DNA of 7,979 bases from an uncultured Collinsella sp. (GTDB lineage: Bacteria > Actinomycetota > Coriobacteriia > Coriobacteriales > Coriobacteriaceae): the NCBI GenBank assembly GCA_959596495.1, contig CAUFXK010000081.1, positions 1 through 7,979 on the forward strand. The letters run 5' to 3'. Position 1 is the stretch's first letter. Each line of letters begins with the position of its first letter. Under the pieces are notes generated by a model. That model saw nothing but the letters and a program-made list of their open reading frames with translations, was not told where the DNA came from and ran no database searches. This document shows positions 1 through 5,236 of the stretch, piece after piece. The translations under genes were made by a program, and so were the position numbers.

Positions 1-20
1 AGCCGTACGCTTGAACTGAG

Positions 21-52
21 AAGGGGGAGGCCACGCGGCCTCCCCCTTTTTT
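21..52 (+). terminator. Intrinsic terminator of the gene to the left of the window
   Basis: A perfect 10-bp GC-rich stem (GGGGGAGGCC at 23-32 and GGCCTCCCCC at 37-46) with a 4-base ACGC loop is followed directly by six T residues. This is a textbook Rho-independent terminator for plus-strand transcription entering from the left. The stem is flanked by AA on the left, so it could also weakly stop the minus-strand gene ending at 117. The gene it serves is outside the window. Confidence 0.9.
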
Positions 53-116
53 GCGTTTACGGGGTGTAAATGACTCAATTACACCAGACGATCTTGTTGT
101 TTTTGGTATTGAGCCT

Positions 117-584
117 TTATTTAAAGAAAATAAATCGTATAACAAGGGCAACTGCTATGGCCGCAATGATCAAAAGCAGAATTGTCAGCTGATGCTGCTT
201 GCGTCGTTTACTTGACGAAACGAAGATTGATTTTCCCTGTTTTGGCGTTTCGAGATAGCGAGCCGAATGCGTCAAGGTTTGCTTGGGTCGAGGCCCTCTT
301 TGTTGATGAGCGGCGGATGCTTTCATCGGCTCATCGCTAGCTGCGCTGTTTTTAGATAATGGTGCGTCTTTCAGATATACAGGGTCTCCCGAGGCAACGC
401 CCATATGTTTACGTCCCGTTTGGGCATCCTCGAGCGTTTGATATCGATTTCTCGTCACATAATCGGGCTCAGGATCATTAATGGGCTCTTGCGAGATGTG
501 GGGGCGATGGAACCGTGGCGGCTGCGTAGAAGTATCTTCGCCCTGCGTCGGCATAAACATATTGTTCTGGTTTTGGTCGTCCAT
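117..584 (-). CDS. Hypothetical protein with one C-terminal transmembrane helix (155 aa)
   Basis: I do not recognise this protein. Residues 1-125 are polar, rich in Gln, Asn, Pro, Ser and Lys, and look largely disordered. A basic patch (KRRKQH, 126-131) precedes a hydrophobic segment at about 133-154 that runs to the C-terminus. By the positive-inside rule the polar part should be cytoplasmic, giving a tail-anchored single-pass protein. The start at 584 is supported by AAAGGG about 6 bases upstream on the minus strand. The gene is divergent from hsp20, and a TACAAT box read on the minus strand (624-629) is a possible -10 without a clear -35. Its base composition is clearly more AT-rich than the downstream housekeeping genes. 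No catalytic motif, signal peptide or known domain is visible. The open frame, Shine-Dalgarno site and sensible membrane topology make it a likely real gene. Confidence 0.72.
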   Translation of the reverse strand: MDDQNQNNMFMPTQGEDTSTQPPRFHRPHISQEPINDPEPDYVTRNRYQTLEDAQTGRKHMGVASGDPVYLKDAPLSKNSAASDEPMKASAAHQQRGPRPKQTLTHSARYLETPKQGKSIFVSSSKRRKQHQLTILLLIIAAIAVALVIRFIFFK

Positions 585-766
585 GATGCCCTTTAGCTCG
601 TTACCAACAACGTGTACGCGCTCATTGTAAGCCCCTTGTTATTTGTAGCTGCGAACATACTTCTTATTTAAGCTCTGGTTCAAAGAACCTTAACCTTACT
701 AAGACCTGAGTCATACACACTTAGATATGCTTATAGTACTGGACTCAAAAAACTTTATAGTCGATG

Positions 767-795
767 TATATATGAGCACTGGGTGGGCATATATA
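767..795 (+). promoter_or_regulatory. Dyad overlapping the likely hsp20 -10 box (candidate operator)
   Basis: TATATATG (767-774) and CATATATA (788-795) are perfect 8-bp inverted repeats, with arm centres 21 bp apart, about two helical turns. The right arm overlaps TATAAG (792-797), the best -10 candidate for hsp20, about 65 bases before the start codon. That geometry fits a dimeric repressor. Regulator identity is unknown, and AT-rich dyads can occur by chance. Confidence 0.35.
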
Positions 796-847
796 AGAGC
801 GTCAAAAGAAGTCCCAGTCACCTAGAAGATGGCTCGGCAGTCCTTAA

Positions 848-853
848 AAGGAG
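848..853 (+). promoter_or_regulatory. Ribosome binding site deciding the hsp20 start
   Basis: AAGGAG lies 8 bases before the ATG at 862. It also lies downstream of the alternative ATG at 829, so it can only serve the later start. Part of it (AGGA, 849-852) can pair with UCCT at 841-844 across a TAAA loop. Confidence 0.8.
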
Positions 854-861
854 TGGTAAAC

Positions 862-1293
862 ATGGCAAGCATGGTTCCTTATCGTTCGGTTTTTGGCGTT
901 CGTCCTTCTGCTAGCTCGCTGTTCGATCTGTTTGATGATATGACCGACCTTGCAAACAACTCGATTGCCTCCAAGGCGTTCCCCGTTGACGTTGAGGACA
1001 AGGGCGATGGCTACGAGGTCAAGGCGTATCTGACCGGTGTCGCCAAGGATGACATCGACGTTGAGCTCAATGAGGGTCGCCTGTCCATCAGCGTGAACGT
1101 CGAGGAGAGCGCCGAAAACGAGGGTAAGAACTTCCTCCAGAAGGAGTTCGGCTCGTACAGTGCGACGCGCGGCGTGTATCTGAAGGACGCTTCGAGCGAG
1201 GGCCTTTCGGCTAAGTATGCTGACGGCATCCTGACCGTTACGGTTCCCAAGATTGTCGAGAAGAAGAACGTCACGAAGATCTCTATCGACTAA
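862..1293 (+). CDS. Small heat-shock protein, Hsp20/alpha-crystallin family
   Basis: This is an ATP-independent holdase chaperone of the cytosol that binds unfolding proteins and normally assembles into large oligomers. The 143-residue product has a short N-terminal arm (1-39) and an alpha-crystallin domain (about 40-133). It ends with the hallmark GILTV motif (122-126) and a C-terminal I-x-I motif (I140, I142) used for dimer-dimer contacts. Length is normal for bacterial sHsps. An in-frame ATG at 829 would add 11 residues, but it has no spaced Shine-Dalgarno. The ATG at 862 has AAAAGGAG ending 8 bases upstream, so I choose 862. The gene is monocistronic, with its own terminator directly downstream. 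Its leader contains UCCU complementary to the AGGA of the Shine-Dalgarno, and its promoter region carries dyads, so heat-responsive control is plausible but unproven. Confidence 0.95.
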   Translation: MASMVPYRSVFGVRPSASSLFDLFDDMTDLANNSIASKAFPVDVEDKGDGYEVKAYLTGVAKDDIDVELNEGRLSISVNVEESAENEGKNFLQKEFGSYSATRGVYLKDASSEGLSAKYADGILTVTVPKIVEKKNVTKISID

Positions 1294-1325
1294 CGATGGC
1301 TCTGCTTCAATCGAGAGTATGAGTT

Positions 1326-1360
1326 AAGGGGGCTGGGAAGTGATTCCCAGCCCCCTTTTG
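1326..1360 (+). terminator. Intrinsic terminator of hsp20
   Basis: A perfect 14-bp stem (1326-1339 with 1344-1357) closes on a GTGA loop and ends in TTTTG. The A residues at its base also supply Ts on the opposite strand, so it could work in both directions. It lies 33 bases after the hsp20 stop and immediately left of the IS element. Confidence 0.92.
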
Positions 1361-1404
1361 TTAAAGGCTTTAGCCTGTGCGGGGCGCGCAGCGCGCCGCA
1401 TCAG

Positions 1405-1429
1405 AAACCACCCGCTATGCGGGTGGGGA
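1405..1429 (+). repeat. Left-end hairpin of the IS200-type element
   Basis: CCACCCGC (1408-1415), a TAT loop, then GCGGGTGG (1419-1426) form a perfect 8-bp stem preceded by GAAA. IS200/IS605 transposases recognise such imperfect or perfect subterminal hairpins as single-stranded DNA, with a short guide sequence at the foot. GAAAC at 1404-1408 is in the right place for that guide. Confidence 0.7.
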
Positions 1430-1517
1430 CAACCGGCTTTACAAAGCCGCCCCCTCGCCGGACACTTGCGATTGTTCAGGCCGCAAGGAATCCGAGTCGA
1501 GAGGGCGGTGGTGGCGT

Positions 1518-1988
1518 ATGGCCCAGAAGGCCTACAGCCTGTCGCACACGAAGTGGATGTGCAAGTACCACGTCGTGTTCACGCCGAAGTATAGGCGCAA
1601 AGTCATCTACAACCAAATAAGGTCCGACCTTGGGGAGATCTTCAGGAAGCTCTGCCATTACAAGGGGATAGAGATCATCGAGGGGCACCTGATGCCCGAC
1701 CACGTCCACATGCTGCTGGCGATACCGCCGAAGTACAGCGTGTCGAGCGTGATGGGCTACCTGAAGGGGAAGAGCTCGCTGATGGTATTCGACAGGCACG
1801 CGAACATGAAGTACAAGTTCGGCAACAGGAAGTTCTGGGCCGAGGGCTACTACGTGTCCACCGTCGGCCTGAACGAGGCCACGATCGCGAAGTACATCCG
1901 GGAGCAGGAGAAGGCCGACATCGCGCTCGACCGGCTGAGCGTCAAGGAGCACGAGGACCCCTTCGATAGGGGGCCGGGGCGCAAATAG
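1518..1988 (+). CDS. tnpA: IS200-type Y1 transposase TnpA
   Basis: A 156-residue single-strand DNA transposase of the Y1 HUH family, which excises and inserts one DNA strand through 5'-phosphotyrosine intermediates. The HUH metal-binding motif is DHVH with H62 and H64. The nucleophile is most likely Y126 in the helix AKYIREQ (124-130), which is the usual place. The N-terminal KYHVVFTPKYRRK (16-28) and FWAEGYYVSTVG (106-117) are family signatures. The frame stays open back to 1377, but the family's N-terminus and length fit the ATG at 1518, with a G-rich stretch (1501-1514) as a weak ribosome site. Weak initiation is normal for IS200 and keeps transposition rare. All catalytic residues are present and the length is full, so the copy looks intact. 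No tnpB accompanies it. Confidence 0.93.
   Translation: MAQKAYSLSHTKWMCKYHVVFTPKYRRKVIYNQIRSDLGEIFRKLCHYKGIEIIEGHLMPDHVHMLLAIPPKYSVSSVMGYLKGKSSLMVFDRHANMKYKFGNRKFWAEGYYVSTVGLNEATIAKYIREQEKADIALDRLSVKEHEDPFDRGPGRK
1588..1616 (-). promoter_or_regulatory. Candidate antisense promoter inside tnpA
   Basis: Read on the minus strand, TTGGTT (complement of 1611-1616) and TATACT (complement of 1588-1593) are separated by exactly 17 bases. They match the sigma-70-type consensus at 3/6 and 5/6 positions. Transcription would start near 1580 and run left across the tnpA start codon and 5' leader. In Salmonella IS200 an antisense RNA from the same place (art200) represses tnpA translation. By position this would be the equivalent. 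Confidence 0.4.
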
Positions 1989-2092
1989 CGCCGGTTTGAC
2001 CGGCCCGTCACGGGTCAACCTGCAGTGCGGCCCGAACCCCGTGAGGGCCGGCGCCTTTAGACGCGTGCCGGAAACCCAAGGGTTATACCCTA
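1989..2092 (+). other. Structured non-coding 3' region of the IS
   Basis: About 100 bases after the tnpA stop contain no gene but several stems: CCGGT-TTG-ACCGG (1991-2003), CCCG-TCA-CGGG (2004-2014), CGGCCC/GGGCCG with an 11-base loop (2028-2033 and 2045-2050), and AGGGT-TAT-ACCCT (2079-2091). The first two compete with a longer pairing of 1993-2001 with 2013-2020. It may be an RNA structure or part of the right-end recognition DNA. Confidence 0.5.
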
Positions 2093-2097
2093 AGAGC

Positions 2098-2123
2098 AAA
2101 CCACCCCTTTTAGGGGTGGTTTT
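2098..2123. terminator. Right-end hairpin of the IS, also a likely bidirectional terminator
   Basis: AAACCACCCCT (2098-2108), loop TTT, then AGGGGTGGTTT (2112-2122) form a perfect 11-bp stem with T residues following on both strands. It starts with the same AAACCACCC as the left-end hairpin. By position it can end tnpA transcripts from the left and the minus-strand gene that stops at 2139. An alternative reading is a native terminator of that gene, with the IS ending further left at the AGGGT/ACCCT stem. Confidence 0.65.
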
Positions 2124-2138
2124 GATTGTCTTGAGGGG

Positions 2139-2948
2139 CTATTGAATGGTTGTCGGTTGATACTGGCTTGCAGGGCGTATCGAGAGCTTCCGTGGCCCTT
2201 GAAGACGGGTGGCAGAACTGCCGAGTTCATCATCGAGACTTGCATCAAGCGCGTTGGCATAGCTTTTGACGGTAAGGCTTGGACGATTATTGTCCTGGCT
2301 GATATGCATGGCGATGAGCTGTTCGGTGCGATCGGTAACAAGTTCGCGCGCGGCTTCGGCGGCCTGGTTGTTGGAGAGGTGCCCCTTTGTGGACAGGATG
2401 CGCTCCTGAAGAAAGCGGGGGTACGCTCCTTCGCGCAACATAGTTACATCGTGGTTACTTTCGAGCGCGAGAACTCGACAGTCTTTGAGGATGCCTATGG
2501 CCTTGCTCGATAACTCTCCGGTGTCGGTGGCAAACCCAATGGAATCATCGAGAGCATTGAATCGATAGCCGACAGGATTGATGACATCGTGCGATGTTGA
2601 GTAGGTTTGTACCTGGATGCCGGCAATGGGGAGTGTGTCGCCGGGGTCAAATTCCTCCACGGGCAGGTGCGCGAGGTTTTCTTTGCATGAAAGGGTGTCC
2701 CTACTGGCAAAGAGGGGACCATGCCAGTGCTTGCACCATACATCGAGCCCCTTGATATGGTCTCCATGCTCATGAGTGATTACAAGAGCGGCGACGTCGT
2801 CTGCTGAGAGGCCAAGCTCCGCCATGCGTTTAAGTGTCTCGCGGCGGGACAGCCCGTTATCGATCATGATGAGCCCCTGAGGCCCCTCGACGAGTGCGCA
2901 GTTGCCTTTTGAGCCGCTGCCGAGGATATGAAGGTGCAGGCGAGACAT
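2139..2948 (-). CDS. Metallo-beta-lactamase-fold hydrolase, YycJ/WalJ type
   Basis: The 269-residue product is a metal-dependent hydrolase of the metallo-beta-lactamase superfamily. The dinuclear metal site is visible: H59-x-H61-x-D63-H64 in THEHGDH, with H120, D142 (ATDTG) and H215 (AMHIS) as likely further ligands. LHILGSGSKGNC at the N-terminus and ESNHDVTML...GHLSN (163-192) are typical of YycJ/WalJ proteins, which are reported as 5'-3' DNA exonucleases and linked to cell-wall signalling in Firmicutes. Here no walRK two-component genes are adjacent, so I give no symbol. The frame extends upstream to 3029, but that would overlap divergent tilS, and the family N-terminus fits the ATG at 2946-2948. 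The Shine-Dalgarno is poor (only GGA nearby), so initiation could be weak or nearly leaderless. The last 30 residues are family-divergent. It is convergent with the IS. Confidence 0.88.
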   Translation of the reverse strand: MSRLHLHILGSGSKGNCALVEGPQGLIMIDNGLSRRETLKRMAELGLSADDVAALVITHEHGDHIKGLDVWCKHWHGPLFASRDTLSCKENLAHLPVEEFDPGDTLPIAGIQVQTYSTSHDVINPVGYRFNALDDSIGFATDTGELSSKAIGILKDCRVLALESNHDVTMLREGAYPRFLQERILSTKGHLSNNQAAEAARELVTDRTEQLIAMHISQDNNRPSLTVKSYANALDASLDDELGSSATRLQGPRKLSIRPASQYQPTTIQ

Positions 2949-2996
2949 AAGATTCCAAAGGATACAATGGGTGCGGACGAATAGAGGAGGAAGCGA
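2949..2996. promoter_or_regulatory. 48-base divergent promoter region between walJ-like gene and tilS
   Basis: Both divergent genes must be served from this gap or from inside each other. TACAAT (2963-2968, plus strand, within GATACAAT) is the best -10 for tilS, but it lacks a good -35. AGGAGG (2985-2990), 6 bases before the ATG at 2997, is a strong tilS ribosome site. On the minus strand TATCCT is the only -10-like hexamer and would leave almost no leader. Confidence 0.4.
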
Positions 2997-4538
2997 ATGC
3001 CAACGGTATCTCAGCACTATGGACATCATGCCGCGCCGAGGACGGATAAGAACGTTCTGGCAACGCGGCAGACCGCTGCCCCCGTAGTGCTCATGGTATC
3101 AGGCGGTGCGGACTCGACGGCGCTGCTCCTTATGGCTTGCACATCAAAGCTGGATATCCAGGACGGGCGCGGCATCGCTTCCATCGCGCGCGAGCGTTTG
3201 CACGTGCTGCATGTGAACCATCATCTGCGCGGGGAGGCATCCGATGGCGACGAGGCCTTTGTACGTGATTTGTGCGTGCAATACGGCTTGCCGCTGTGCG
3301 TTGAGCATGCCTATTTTGATGACGAATCGGGCAATATCGAGGCTGCGGCCCGCGAGGTGCGCTATGCCGCGGCACGGAGATATGTTCGCGAACTTTGTGC
3401 CGAATCGGGCGCACCGCGGACGGCGGCTCGTATCTGTACCGCGCATACCTCGTCGGACCGCGCGGAAACATTTTTGATGAATGCCATTAAAGGGTCGGGT
3501 CCCGCGGGTCTATCAAGCATTCCACGCCGTCGGAACATTGTGGTGCGCCCCTTGCTCGACCTCACGCATGATGAGCTCGTGAGCTATCTGCAGGTGCACG
3601 GTCAGCCATGGCGGGAAGATGAAAGCAACGAGGACGTTTCGTACCTGCGTAACTATGTGCGCCATCGGGTGATGCCGGTGGTGGCGCAGCGCAACACGAA
3701 CGTCTGTAAGACGATTGGCGCCGCTTGCGAAATTCTGGGCGACGAAGACGCCTTTCTTTCCCAGCTTTCGGCACAGTCGTTTCGAAGCTGCCTGCGCAAG
3801 GAAGCGGCGGGCGCACTGGTGCTCGATGCGCGCCGTCTTGCCGCCGCTGAGGTTGTGATTGCACGGCGTATCGTGCGGTTGGCGATTAAGCGCATCGATC
3901 CCAACGCGCGACCGGAGATGCGGCACGTGGAGCGCGTGCTCTCCTGTGTCGCTGCGGGCTCGGGCTCGGTAACGCTTTCTGCGGGAATTGATGCCCGCGT
4001 GGAGTTTGGCATGCTGGCGTTCAAGGCCCCGGCGGCGCGCGAGGGCTTAGTGGCCGACTGGATCTCCGTTCCCGGTCGTCTGCCGCTGGGGGCGGGGCGT
4101 ATGCTGACAGCAGAGCCGATGGCTGTGGAGCCGGGGCGCGATATCGTGCACCGTGCCCGCGAGCTTGCTGCTGCCGGAGAGGTTGCGGCCTTGGTGGATG
4201 CGGCGGCCCTGGGGTTCGCCGACCGCGATAGCGAGCGGATGCTAGCCGGCTCGCGCGGGGAGATTCCCGCCGAGGCGCGATTGGCGCGCCTGTGGGTGGA
4301 TAGCCCTGTGCCGGGAGACGTGATGTGCCCGTTGGGGATGAACGGTCGAAGCAAGAAAGTGTCAGACCTGCTGAACGAGGCGCGCATTCCTGTTTCAGAC
4401 CGCTCTGGCGTACCCGTGGTAAGAACGGCTCCGGGAGGTGCCGTAGTATGGGTCGCGGGCGTTCGCGCGGACGAACGTTTTAAGTGCACGGCGGCGACGC
4501 GCGTGGCCTATCTGCTTCGCGTGGTTGACGCGGATTAG
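2997..4538 (+). CDS. tilS: tRNA(Ile)-lysidine synthase TilS
   Basis: TilS uses ATP and lysine to convert C34 of the tRNA-Ile CAU anticodon to lysidine, which switches it from Met to Ile and to AUA decoding. It is cytosolic and usually essential. The 513-residue protein has the PP-loop SGGADS (35-40), HVNHHLRG (72-79), HTSSDRAET (150-158, where many homologues have HxxDDQAET) and RPLLDLT...WREDESN (184-211) followed by LRNYVRHRVMP. A TilS C-terminal domain fills about 453-509 (VSDLLNEARIP, ending WVAGVRADERFK). The length is at the upper end for the family because of a longer middle region rich in Ala and Arg. A 34-residue lead precedes the PP-loop. The start is fixed by AGGAGG. It is the first gene of a tilS-hpt-ftsH cluster, but a 148-base gap and a candidate promoter separate it from hpt. 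Confidence 0.95.
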   Translation: MPTVSQHYGHHAAPRTDKNVLATRQTAAPVVLMVSGGADSTALLLMACTSKLDIQDGRGIASIARERLHVLHVNHHLRGEASDGDEAFVRDLCVQYGLPLCVEHAYFDDESGNIEAAAREVRYAAARRYVRELCAESGAPRTAARICTAHTSSDRAETFLMNAIKGSGPAGLSSIPRRRNIVVRPLLDLTHDELVSYLQVHGQPWREDESNEDVSYLRNYVRHRVMPVVAQRNTNVCKTIGAACEILGDEDAFLSQLSAQSFRSCLRKEAAGALVLDARRLAAAEVVIARRIVRLAIKRIDPNARPEMRHVERVLSCVAAGSGSVTLSAGIDARVEFGMLAFKAPAAREGLVADWISVPGRLPLGAGRMLTAEPMAVEPGRDIVHRARELAAAGEVAALVDAAALGFADRDSERMLAGSRGEIPAEARLARLWVDSPVPGDVMCPLGMNGRSKKVSDLLNEARIPVSDRSGVPVVRTAPGGAVVWVAGVRADERFKCTAATRVAYLLRVVDAD

Positions 4539-4686
4539 CTCCTCGCACCAGCTTTTCTGTGCGGCGTTGACGGTATTCCCGCGCTGATGGTGCGCGGGCT
4601 GGAAAATATACCCCGTGCGCTGCTAGAATGTGTAGTTCGCGTCCATACGGCGGTGTGTGGGCGATTAAGCACAAGAAAGGGTTGTC
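4539..4686 (+). promoter_or_regulatory. tilS-hpt intergenic region with candidate hpt promoter
   Basis: An extended -10 TGCTAGAAT (4621-4629) lies about 57 bases before hpt and has no good -35, as is common for extended -10 promoters. A 7-bp stem CCCGCGC/GCGCGGG (4578-4584, 4592-4598) lies before it but lacks a T run, so it is at most a weak attenuator. AAAGGG at 4675-4680 is the hpt ribosome site. Confidence 0.45.
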
Positions 4687-5235
4687 ATGGCTTCTCAACA
4701 TCCGGATATCGAGAAGGTTCTGTTTACGCAGGAGGATATCGACGGTATCGTCTCTCGCTTGGGCGAGCAGATTACGCGCGACTATGCGGGTAAGGATCTG
4801 GTGCTGATTGCGGTCTTGCGCGGCGCCGTGGTCTTTATGGGCGACCTGATGCGCAAGATCGAGCTGCCGACCAACATCGATTTCATGGCTGTTTCGAGCT
4901 ATGGCGACGGTGTGAAGTCCTCGGGCATCGTGCGTATCATTAAGGACCTGGATATCGACATCCGCGGTCGCGACGTGCTGATTGTCGAGGACATTCTGGA
5001 CTCGGGCCTGACGCTCAAGTATCTGATGAAGAACCTCGAGAGCCGCAAGCCCGCCTCGCTGGAGGTCGCCGCCTTCCTGTGGAAGGACGTTGAGGACCGT
5101 ACCTCGGCCGTCACGCCCAAGTATGTTGGAACCCATTGCCCCGATGCCTTTGTGGTGGGCTACGGCCTCGACTATGCCGAGCGCTATCGTAACCTTCCGT
5201 ATCTGGGCATTTTGAAACCGGAGGTTTATTCGTAA
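4687..5235 (+). CDS. hpt: Hypoxanthine phosphoribosyltransferase
   Basis: This purine-salvage enzyme transfers the phosphoribosyl group of PRPP to hypoxanthine (and usually guanine) to form IMP or GMP in the cytosol. The 182 residues match the usual bacterial Hpt length. Visible elements are the pyrophosphate-binding LRG (44-46), the flexible loop SSYGDG (70-75) and the PRPP motif VLIVEDILDSGLTL (97-110) with the adjacent acidic pair E101-D102. The base-binding lysine is in LWKDV (K133), and the C-terminal VGYGLDYAERYRNLPYLGIL (157-176) is near-invariant. The ATG at 4687 has AAAGGG 6 bases upstream. The stop is one base before ftsH, and the ftsH ribosome site lies within the last hpt codons. 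The two are therefore cotranscribed and probably translationally coupled, as in many Gram-positive bacteria. Confidence 0.96.
   Translation: MASQHPDIEKVLFTQEDIDGIVSRLGEQITRDYAGKDLVLIAVLRGAVVFMGDLMRKIELPTNIDFMAVSSYGDGVKSSGIVRIIKDLDIDIRGRDVLIVEDILDSGLTLKYLMKNLESRKPASLEVAAFLWKDVEDRTSAVTPKYVGTHCPDAFVVGYGLDYAERYRNLPYLGILKPEVYS
5220..5224 (+). promoter_or_regulatory. ftsH ribosome binding site inside hpt
   Basis: GGAGG sits inside the last hpt codons, 12 bases before the ftsH ATG at 5237, somewhat farther than usual. The hpt stop is one base before that ATG, so terminating ribosomes could reinitiate directly. No separate promoter is visible. Confidence 0.7.
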
Positions 5236-5236
5236 G

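Larger units (their letters stand above)
585..861. promoter_or_regulatory. AT-rich divergent intergenic control region
   Basis: This 277-base gap separates the minus-strand membrane protein gene from hsp20 and must hold both promoters. Visible elements are a 5-3-5 dyad GGTTC-AAA-GAACC (677-689), a tandem AACCTT (686-697), a HAIR-like motif (705-725), TTATAGT direct repeats 24 bases apart (731-737 and 755-761), and an 8-bp dyad over the probable hsp20 -10 (767-795). I see no convincing -35 hexamer and no additional gene. Confidence 0.6.
1361..2128 (+). mobile_element. IS200-type insertion sequence, tnpA only (ends approximate)
   Basis: The element carries a single Y1 HUH transposase gene without tnpB and lies between the hsp20 terminator and a convergent gene. 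Like other IS200/IS605 elements it lacks terminal inverted repeats. Instead both ends have subterminal hairpins that begin with the same AAACCACCC: left hairpin 1408-1426, right hairpin 2098-2122. The flanks TTTTGTT (1356-1362) and TTTTGATT (2120-2127) look alike, as expected if they are the left target-site and right cleavage sequences. I placed the ends by that similarity, and the true ends may differ by tens of bases. The size of about 0.77 kb fits IS200. Non-coding arms of about 155 and 140 bases are rich in further stems: GGCGCGC/GCGCGCC at 1383-1397, CGGCTT/AAGCCG at 1434-1449, CTTGCG/CGCAAG at 1465-1487, and CGGCCC/GGGCCG at 2028-2050. Confidence 0.85.

Noticed and set aside
405..596. 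63-residue plus-strand frame opposite the membrane protein gene
   Set aside because: No ribosome site or domain. The opposite strand has a Shine-Dalgarno site and a coherent membrane-protein layout.
772..786. CIRCE element upstream of hsp20
   Set aside because: AGCACT resembles the left half-site, but the matching GAGTGCTAA half is absent.
1377..1517. 47-residue N-terminal extension of tnpA
   Set aside because: It is open only because stops are rare in the GC-rich left end. It crosses the left-end hairpins, and the family N-terminus begins at 1518.
1476..2099. 207-residue minus-strand frame opposite tnpA
   Set aside because: A shadow of the transposase in GC-rich DNA. The conserved HUH protein is on the other strand.
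3653..4489. 278-residue minus-strand frame opposite tilS
   Set aside because: Low-complexity Arg/Ser/Ala composition, no domain, and it lies opposite conserved TilS coding sequence.
4578..4598. Terminator after tilS
   Set aside because: The 7-bp GC stem is real, but no T run follows it, so intrinsic termination is not supported.
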